Source: Peromyscus leucopus
Lineage: Eukaryota; Chordata; Mammalia; Rodentia; Cricetidae
Length of the DNA: 64,000 nucleotides
Reading direction: 5' to 3'
Assembly: GCF_004664715.2 (NCBI RefSeq)
Contig: NC_051069.1
Span: 78,700,647-78,764,646 of the forward strand
The notes beneath the pieces are model-generated. The model was not told the DNA's origin. It saw only the letters and a list, made by a program, of their open reading frames with translations, and did not search any database. Positions 56,336 to 64,000 of this stretch are shown piece after piece. The translations under genes and the position numbers were made by a program. Positions within the stretch are counted from its first letter, which is position 1; every line of letters begins with the position of its first letter.

Positions 56336-56689
56336 CTCACTTTTAAGAAGTGATTCTGAATGAGGTTTCAGAGAAATTTCATTTATCAAAATCAACCTCA
56401 TTTTTAGGATTTAGGGCCTCAGTCAGACTGGATGTCAGACACAGACCTGGGACATCAAAGTAGATTCTCTCTACAAAGACCCAGTCATCAATAATGACCT
56501 CGACTAGAAGGGGCTGCAAAGCCAGTTCTCCCTTTTATTTATCTATCAAACATCTGCAGAAAGCACACTGGATGCAGGTCCCTACCAGTGTCATTACCTG
56601 GGGCAGGCTAGGATACTTTTGGCATCGAATTCTTGGCATGACTGTCATTTAAGGCAAGAACCACACCTTGGATCCATTTGTTTGTTTGT

Positions 56690-56858
56690 TTTTATTTCAT
56701 GTGCACTGATATTTTGCCTGCATGCATGTGTGTGTAAGGCTGTCAGATCCCCTGGAATTGGAGTTGGGAGCTGCCACCTGGATATTGGGAATTGAACCCA
56801 GGTCCTCTGGAAGAGCAGCCAGTGCTCTTAACCACAGAGTCATCTCTCTGGCCCCCCT
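56690..56858 (-). mobile_element. B3-type SINE (antisense)
   Basis: Ends with ggaagagcagccagtgctct and taaccacagagtcatctctc, the antisense tRNA-like half of B2/B3. The 5' part has ttatttcatgtgcactgata. Confidence 0.83.
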
Positions 56859-57702
56859 TGGATACATTCAGAGAGCAGCAGACATATGGGATGGATACAT
56901 TCCAAATGCAGTTGAACTCCAGAGATCCAGAAGAGACAATTCCTGCCTAATGGGTCTCAGGTACTGTTTTGACACCCCACTTGAGAGGCCCTGTTCGAAC
57001 ATCTGGGGATCTAAGGGCAATAGGGCACACCTTTGGTACCTAGCAGCTCCTACTTAGGAGAGAAGATTCCATAAATTTTCAAAAAAAAGTTATAGTCCAA
57101 AGATAAAAGATATCATAAAAGAACTAGATCAATGCCTTTTATCAATAAAGATGTGAAAAGCTTCAATAAAAAAATCAACAAGAAGGGCTATACATCCAAA
57201 CCAAATGTGACTCACTCCAGGAATAATGAATGAGTCAACATGTGAAAATCAAGATACCAAATTAATACAATAAAGGCCAAAATACTGCACAAGCATCTCA
57301 ATAAATGTGAAGAAAACACTTGAAATAAATTTAATACATGAGAACTGGAGATACAACTTTAGAGCACAAAGCTTTCCTAGCTAGATTATATAAGGTCTTG
57401 AGTTCAATCCCCAATGCCACCTAACAATGGGAGTTGGCACAGGAAGATGGTTCAGAGGGTAAAAGGCAGTTGCCACCAAACCTGATGACAACCTGAGTTT
57501 GATCCCCAAGGCCCACATTTCAGAAGGAAAGAAACTCCCTCAAGTTGTTCTCCGATGTCCATATGCATGCACACCCACGAGTACACTCACAAACACCCAT
57601 GATAAATAAATGTGACTTTTTAAAAAAATCTAGCATTGAGGTGAGGATCAGTCAATGACAGAGTACATGTGCAGCATGCAAAAGGCTCAATCCCTGGTGT
57701 GG

Positions 57703-58267
57703 GGGGGAGGGAGGGAGGGAGGGAGGGAGGGAGGGAGGGAGAGAGAGAGAGAGAAGAGAGGAGAGAGAGAGAGGAGAGAGCAGAGAGTGAGAAGAGAGAG
57801 AGGAGAGAGAGAGGAGAGAGAGGGGGAGAGAGAGAGAGGAGAGAGGAGGGAGAGAGAAAGGAGAGGAGAGAGGAGAAAGAGGAGAAAGAGAAAGAGAGAG
57901 GAGAGAGAGGAGAGAGGAGAGAGAGGAGAGGAAAAAGAGAGAGGAGAGAGAGAGGAGAGAGGAGAGAGAGAAAGAGAAAGAGGAGAGAGAGAGGAGAGAG
58001 CAGAGAGTGAGAAGAGAGAGGAGAGAGAAGAGAGAGGAGAGAGGAGAGAGAAAGAGGAGAAAGAGAAAGAGAGAGGAGAGAGAGGAGAGGAGAGAGGAGA
58101 GAGAGGGGGGAGAGAGGAGAGAGAGAGGAGAGAGGAGAGAGAGAGAAGAGAGAGGAGAGAGGAGAGAGGAGAGAGAGGAGAAAGAGAGAGGAGAGAGGAG
58201 AGAGTAGAGAGGGGGGGTGAGAAAGAGAGAGGGAGAGAGGGAGAGAGAGGAGAGAGAGAGGAGAGGA

Positions 58268-58327
<60 letters not shown>
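57703..58327 (+). repeat. Homopurine GA/GGA/GGGA tract, about 620 bp
   Basis: G and A almost exclusively, broken by only a few C or T bases. It begins with (GGGA)n, has an irregular GAGAGGAGA middle, and ends in about 60 bp of pure GA. Open frames through it encode only RE/GE-type low-complexity sequence. Confidence 0.98.
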
Positions 58328-58330
<3 letters not shown>

Positions 58331-58786
58331 TTGTGATAAAAAAAAAAAATGAAGTAGGAATAGATATCAACCAGATAAAGGACATCTAAGACACAGCTAA
58401 TATGCTAATGGTGAAATAAATGATGAAAACGTTTCCCCTTCAGTCAAGGGGAATTTGCTCTCAACCTGTTCTGTAGAGCAGGCTGTAGCCTGGGCAATCA
58501 GATGAGGCAATGGTAGAACAGGTATTCACATTGAAAGGAACAAAACTAGTCTATCCACAGATGAAACCTTATATACAGCAAACCCTAAGGACACATAGAC
58601 TATTATGGGCTGAAAAAAGGAGCTCCAACTGAAGGTTTTAAAGGACACCAAGTGAAAAATCTGAGAAATACATTAAAAAACAAACAAAAAACACCAAAAC
58701 CAACAATAAAACTCCTACATTTCAGCAAGATTCTCCTTTTTTTAATCTTTTAGTTACATTTTTAATTTATTTGGGAAGGGGCAAGA

Positions 58787-59220
58787 TATGGTGATATTTT
58801 ATTTGTGCTGAAATGTGATTTTACTTGTACGTTAATAAAGTTGCCTGGAGATCAGAGGTCATAGCCATTAAGCAGAAGTCTGGCACATGCCCTTAATCCG
58901 ATCACATGGCAGGCAAAGTATCTGTATGGTCAAGGACACAGCCAAGCAAGGTGACCTGAACTTGTAATCCCAGTACCGACCATAGAGACCTGGAGGTCTG
59001 TATAGACAGGCAGTGATAAGGAAGTCAAGTGGTTGGGTTTAGAGCCAATGAGAAGGCAGAACAGAAAGGCAATAAAAAGGACACCGGAGAAGGTCTCTCT
59101 CAGGGGAAGCTACAGGGAAGCTAAAGGGAGTCATGGCTCTTGCTCAGATCTCTTAGGCTTTAACTCTGTATTTGGCTCTGTGTTTCTTATTTACTAAGAC
59201 CGTTTAGAATTTCATCTACA
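58787..59220 (+). mobile_element. Solo LTR, family A copy 2
   Basis: A 434-bp element flanked by perfect 6-bp direct repeats GCAAGA (58781-58786 and 59221-59226). Shares the TTAATAAAGTTGCC block, the gccaatgagaaggcagaaca block and the ctgtgtttcttattta block with the reverse complement of 11651-12077. A TATA-like ATAAAAAG box is near 59074. The first dinucleotide is TA instead of TG, a likely decay. Confidence 0.87.
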
Positions 59221-59400
59221 GCAAGAGGACATGCACATACCACAAAGTATGTGTAGAGATCAGAAAGCAACTGTCAGGAGCCTGTTTTCTTCCTCCACCA
59301 CATGGCTCCTGGGATCAAACGCAGGGCATCAGGCTTGTGGGCAAGCACCTTTACCATCTGAGCTGTCTCAGTGACCCCTTCCCCTTTTATTTTAAAATGT

Positions 59401-59401
<1 letters not shown>

Positions 59402-59438
<37 letters not shown>
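59402..59438 (+). repeat. (GT)n microsatellite
   Basis: About 35 bp of uninterrupted GT. Confidence 0.97.
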
Positions 59439-59439
<1 letters not shown>

Positions 59440-61307
59440 CATGCAGGTGCCACAATGCATATATTGTAGTTAGAGGACAACTTGTGGGAGTTAGTTCTCT
59501 CCTACCACCATGTGGGTCCTGGGATCAAACTCAGATCATCAGGTTTGGTGGCAACTGCCTTTACCCACTGAGCCACCTTGTCAGCCCAGTAAGTGCCCTT
59601 TTTGAGGTGGTTGATGGTTTAGCTCAAGACAGAATTTTTGCTTAGCATGGCAAGGTCCTAGGTTTCATCCAGGCTGGCCTCTAACTCTTATCTTCCTGCC
59701 TCAACCTCCAGTGTTCTGGGGTTTCAGGTGTCCATAGTGAGTACCTGGCAAGTCATTTGTATGAGGGATAGATTTTATCTTGTTGGACTTCAGGGTGAGG
59801 TGTGAACTGTGGCCTGGTGATAAAACACATGTGGAGGATGTTTGGGGATGAGCATCCTCGGGAGGGGGGATGACTGGGTTTATTATGAAGATACTGGGTC
59901 TGGGCTTTAATCAGTCCTCTGTGAGAGGGTAAAGGCAGGCATTGGTGCCAAGCGTAACCTACACTCTCACTGTGGTGCACGAGCGTGTGCACACCCCACA
60001 CACTCCTCACAGCTCTGAATTTGTCTGCTATTCGGGGTCATTTGAGGGAACCTTTAAGAACTGGAAGAAAGGTCTTCCTTCCAGCTTGCTGCCTGCATCA
60101 GCTGTTGATTGTAGTCCTCGTTTTCTGTGCCCTGGGCTGAGGGATGATGGCCCAGGCTGAAGAAAGGGCCTTACACAGGCTAAGTACACTACCACTGAGA
60201 AACCTATGCCCCCAGCCCCAAGATTCTTCTTTAATGGCTACTCCTAGAATGCTGTTACTGTAATTAACACCATGACCGAAAACTTGAGGTGCTTATTTCA
60301 ATTTAAAGGTTACTGTTGGTCCATCATCTAGGGAAGCCAGCACAGGACAAGAGCTTGAAATAGAGGCCATGGAAGAACACTTACTGGCTTGTTTAGCCTG
60401 CTTTGTTACCCAGGGGTACAATGGGTACAATGGGTACAGGGTGGGGCCCTGCAAGATCATTTAACAAGAAAATGGTCTAAACATTTCCACAGGCTGGTCT
60501 GATGGAGAGAACTCCTCAACTGAGGTTCCCTCTTCCCAGGTGACTCTATAGTTTGTGCCACTGAATAAATTTTATGTAACACCATTATTAGGAAGCTTAT
60601 TTTATAAAATCAACAACAGTCTGTTAACTTATAATTTTAGCTGTGCCTCAAATACTTATTGCATATCTCACCTTCCATATACTGTTCTTCTTTTCTGGTT
60701 TATATTTGCTGATTTTCTGACTTTTTTTTTTTCCTTGAAGTGTTTTCACCGAGTTGAAAGCTGCAGTTTTGTTTCAATTTATTTAAATCACATTCAATAT
60801 GGGTGTACCACACTGTGCTTTTGTTCTTGATTCAGCAGAATAGTGGTATGACTTTATATAGGTCTTAAGTCCATTTTGTTTCTTCCTCACTTTCAATTGT
60901 TTTTCTCCTTTAAATATGATCTTTCAACTCCAAACAGTGAGACAAGCCTTTATTAGCCTGAGAGGCTGACATCTCCAAACCCTAGGCTCAGTGTGAAGGT
61001 ACAGGAGGACTCAGTGTAGGGTAGTTCAGTATGTGTGTCGGGGACTGGGGCCCTGCACAGGTGTGTGGCTGGCCCAGAAACTGCTGTTTGGGTAAAAAGT
61101 CATTTTCTAAACTGCAAGGTAAGTCAAACTGCCTCTTTTTTTGTGGCCTTGGGGCTCCAGGGCGGGTGCTTACTACTTCATGGGATTCCATGGGCAGCAG
61201 ATTTGGGGCCCTGTTTTGTGATAGGGGGCTTCTTTATTTCAAACCTTTACATAAACAGTAGAGGGCTTCATTTTCTGTCTTGCCCTTTAAATATTTTTTT
61301 TTTTTTT

Positions 61308-61383
61308 TTGAGCTGAGGATCGAACCCAGGGCCTTGTGCTTGCTAGGCAAGCACTCTACTACTGAGCTAAATCCCCAACCCCT
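61308..61383 (-). mobile_element. ID SINE (antisense)
   Basis: Reads ggatcgaacccagggccttg and agcactctactactgagcta, the reverse complement of the ID/BC1 core. The T-run before it is the poly-A tail. Confidence 0.92.
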
Positions 61384-61471
61384 AAATATCTCAAGAAATT
61401 TTATATGTGATATCCCATTATCTAGATTGAAGGCAGTTGAATTTTCATTCAGATTTATCTTCCTTTTCTGT

Positions 61472-61508
61472 ACACACACACACACACACACACACGCGCG
61501 CGCGCGCA
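61472..61508 (+). repeat. (CA)n(CG)n microsatellite
   Basis: CA repeats passing into about 14 bp of alternating CG, a strong Z-DNA-prone sequence. Confidence 0.97.
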
Positions 61509-61576
61509 CCCAAAGTTACTTTCTCTTACATCTCTTGGTATTCTGTAGTGTAAGCTTTCAGTTTTGCTTATGTGTA

Positions 61577-61906
61577 TGCTGTGAAATAATCCTTCTGTAC
61601 ATTGTGTAAATTACACTGTGATTGGTTTAATAAGGAAGCTGACTGGCCAATAGCTGGAAAACCAGACTAAGGACACTGGGAAGAAGGGTGGAGTGAGAGG
61701 AGTGGCCATCAAGACAGAGGAAACAGGAGGTGCAAAATTAAAGAGAAGTAATGCCATGTTGGCAGTATGTAGATTACTATAAATGGGTTAAGTTGTAAGA
61801 GCTAGTTAATAATAAGCCTGAGCTATAGACCAAGCATTTATAATTAATATCAAGTCTCCATGTCAGTTATTCAGGGACTGGCAGACAGAAAGAAAAGTCT
61901 GCCACA
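61577..61906 (+). mobile_element. LTR, family B copy 2
   Basis: A 330-bp element starting TGCTGTGAAATAATCC and ending GCCACA, homologous to the reverse complement of 42140-42483. Flanks TGTGTA (61571-61576) and TGTTTA (61907-61912) match at five of six bases, fitting an aged 6-bp target duplication. Confidence 0.68.
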
Positions 61907-62252
61907 TGTTTAACCCCTGGAGAGTACTACATTTCATATACTGTGTTGTTTGTTCTTTCAGTGTGTTTTGTTCATTCAACTTATGAAAGCAAACTCAAGA
62001 GGGAAAAAACACCCAAACAAACCAAAACACTGGCTGAAACAGGTAATGAAGGAGACACTATTGAACTTTAGAAATTACATGTTAATATTGGTAGGCACTG
62101 GGGGCTGAAGAAATGACTAGAGCACTGGCTGCTCTTCCAGATGTCCTTGGCTCAATCCCCAGGACCCACACGGCAGCTTATAACTGTCTATAACTCCAGT
62201 TCTATGGGATCTGACCCTCTCACACACATACATGCAAGCAAAACACCAATGT

Positions 62253-62267
62253 GTACAGACACACACA

Positions 62268-62298
<31 letters not shown>
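62253..62298 (+). repeat. (CA)n microsatellite
   Basis: CA array with one AAACA interruption, at the tail of a B2-like SINE. Confidence 0.96.
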
Positions 62299-62799
62299 GA
62301 ATGGACCTAGTGACTCACTATTAGGTTCAGTTAATCAGAAGGCAGAGGTCACCAGCATGGTCTACACAGCAAATTCCAGGCCAATGGAGTTGGAGGAGGG
62401 GCCGCTTAAGATGGGTTGATGGAGCATGGAGCATGCCTGCAATCCCAGCACTTGGGAGGCTAAGGCAAATGAATCATGAATTTCAGGCCAGCCTAGACTA
62501 TCAGATGAGATGTTAATGGGCCATAACCTAACTTAGCTTTCACTCCCACGAGTCAAGTAAGAACTAAAGGAAAGTCATTAGTTTTAAGGGAGTGGCATCA
62601 GTTTCAACCTAGAAGACAAATATAAACATGATAGACATCAAAGAGGCAGAAAGAGAATGGGTTTGATAATTCACAGCTGTCAATGAATCAATGTTGTGTG
62701 GGTGATACTTAAAACTCAGCTTTGCCACTTAGCTGAACGCACACTGACAAGTTAACCTCTGTAATCTTGAATCTACAAGGCAAAAATTCTCACGGTTGG

Positions 62800-62990
62800 G
62801 GCTGGAGAGAAGGCTCAGCAGTTAAAAGTACTAACTACTCTTCCAGAGGACCCAGGTTCAGTATGCACCATCCACATCACAGCTGTCTAACTCCAGTCCC
62901 AGGAGCTCCAAGGACCTCTCCTAGCACCTATGGAAACGAGGCACAGAGGCACATAGTGCACAAACATTTATGCAGGCCAAATACCCACAG
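62800..62990 (+). mobile_element. B2-type SINE
   Basis: ggggctggagagaaggctca start and ctcttccagaggacccaggt. Diverged core and A-rich end. Confidence 0.75.
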
Positions 62991-64000
62991 ATTTTTAAAA
63001 ACTGTTACGGTTATATTAACAAACAAAACACCAGAAGACATGTATAAAACTGCAGTTATGGTCACAAACATCAAAAATTAAATGAAGAGAGCTAACAGGA
63101 ATCAAGTATGCTGATTCTGAGAAAAAAATTTTAAAACCTAAAATAATTACCAATCTTAATAGGACAAAGTACGTTATTTGTGAGCAAGGTACTATCGTGT
63201 TCATGGATGCCACAAACAGGTTAAATAACCCACTTTCTTAAATTTTTTTTCTTGCTCTCAGGAGCATCACTAAAAGCTACAACTTGATTTCTCCATAAAC
63301 CTGTTTCTTCATTGTTGTGGCAAATCCCTGGTTTATTCCAGCTCAAATATCAAAGCATACAGTTTACCAAGGCAGGGGAAGTAGCAGGTACTTGTGGTAC
63401 AGTCTGTTTACATATTGGCAAGTAAGGAAGCAGTGTGTACGGCATGAGGGAACCAGGGATAGTTCACTCAAAAGGGCCTACTTCTTCCAGACAAGCCCCT
63501 TACCTAAGCAGTGCTACCAGATAGAGACCACATGTTTAAACAAATGAGTTTAGGGGGGCCATTTCTGTCAAGCCATAACTCATGTATAGCAAGCTTTTTC
63601 ATTGTGGACAGGGTTTCCTCTATAGGCTGGACTCGAGTGACCTGCCTACTGCAGTCTACGCAGCAGCAGATACCAGATCAATAAATCTCAAATACCAAAA
63701 CTGTACCTAAATATTGCTATTTTGCAGCTTACCAGCTTCTTGAGGTTTTTTTCTCCCCTTGTGTTTTGAGTCTAAGAGTTAATTCTTGCTTCTACTTTGC
63801 TAAGGCAAGGCCTTGTGTTTCTGCAGCTAGATGACCTATAAGCTTCCAAGCCGTCCTCATTCTCCTGTCTCTCTCAACCTTCTCTCTATAGATGTTGGGA
63901 TTAGATTTCTTATGCTCTAGGGATCCAATCTGGGTCACTGGGCTTTCATGGCTAGCACCCTTACGCTCTCTGCCACCTTCCCAGCTCTATCTTACCATTA

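Larger units (their letters stand above)
52716..64000. other. Region downstream of Ctsh, no gene recognised
   Basis: Repeat-dense. Sense B1 (54700-54842, 55243-55400), antisense B1 (53188-53335, 55540-55680, 56205-56335), B2/B3 types (53835-54050 +, 55050-55212 -, 56690-56858 -, 59380-59588 -, 62101-62300 +, 62800-62990 +), ID/B4 types (54173-54238 +, 56100-56175 -, 57345-57425 +, 61308-61383 -), the homopurine tract (57703-58327), two LTRs, and L1-like remnants (about 60255-60540). The 52716-53090 and 59700-60170 stretches look unique but show no exon. Confidence 0.7.

Noticed and set aside
57655..58389. Long open frame encoding Arg/Glu-rich protein
   Set aside because: It is a reading of the GA/GGA simple repeat in all frames with no conserved composition outside RE/EE/GE; not a gene.

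Overview
The window is mammalian nuclear DNA from a murid or cricetid rodent, most likely a cricetid (vole, hamster or deer-mouse type). It has spliced genes with GT/AG introns, dense rodent SINEs (B1, B2/B3, B4/ID types), rodent L1 3' ends, ERV LTRs and long CA, GA and GGAA microsatellites. The cricetid assignment rests on the B1 sub-type and LTR types and is less certain than the rodent assignment. There are no prokaryotic operons, CRISPR arrays or phage genes.

Two protein-coding genes lie head to tail on the + strand. Positions 1-8335 hold the 3' end of Rasgrf1, the Ras/Rac exchange factor: the last three coding exons (1493-1610, 2547-2615, 7041-7133), which encode the C-terminal end of the CDC25/RasGEF region, and a 3' UTR ending near the AATAAA at 8330. 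Positions 8336-31700 are a gene-poor, repeat-rich intergenic stretch. It contains two antisense L1 fragments, several LTRs, one solo LTR with a perfect target-site duplication, a gene-like unidentified block at about 13640-14725, and a perfect 21-bp hairpin.

Positions 31700-52715 hold the complete cathepsin H gene (Ctsh): a GC-rich, TATA-less promoter, 12 coding exons (31824-52372, 1002 nt, 333 residues plus stop) and a short 3' UTR with AATAAA at 52694. All splice sites are GT/AG and the reading frame is intact. The catalytic Cys139, His279 and Asn299, the oxyanion-hole Gln133, the cathepsin H mini-chain (96-103) and the ERFNIN propeptide motif are all present, so the gene looks functional. 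Positions 52716-64000 hold no recognisable gene, only repeats, including a roughly 620-bp homopurine tract and a second member of the solo-LTR family.

The gene order Rasgrf1-Ctsh matches the known conserved synteny on mouse chromosome 9. The two genes have unrelated jobs: neuronal Ras signalling and lysosomal aminopeptidase activity. I found no convincing new biological system. The most informative unexplained observations are the two solo LTRs of one family with perfect 6-bp target duplications, the 21-bp hairpin created by inverted duplication of a SINE end, the long homopurine tract, and the unassigned 13.6-14.7 kb block.
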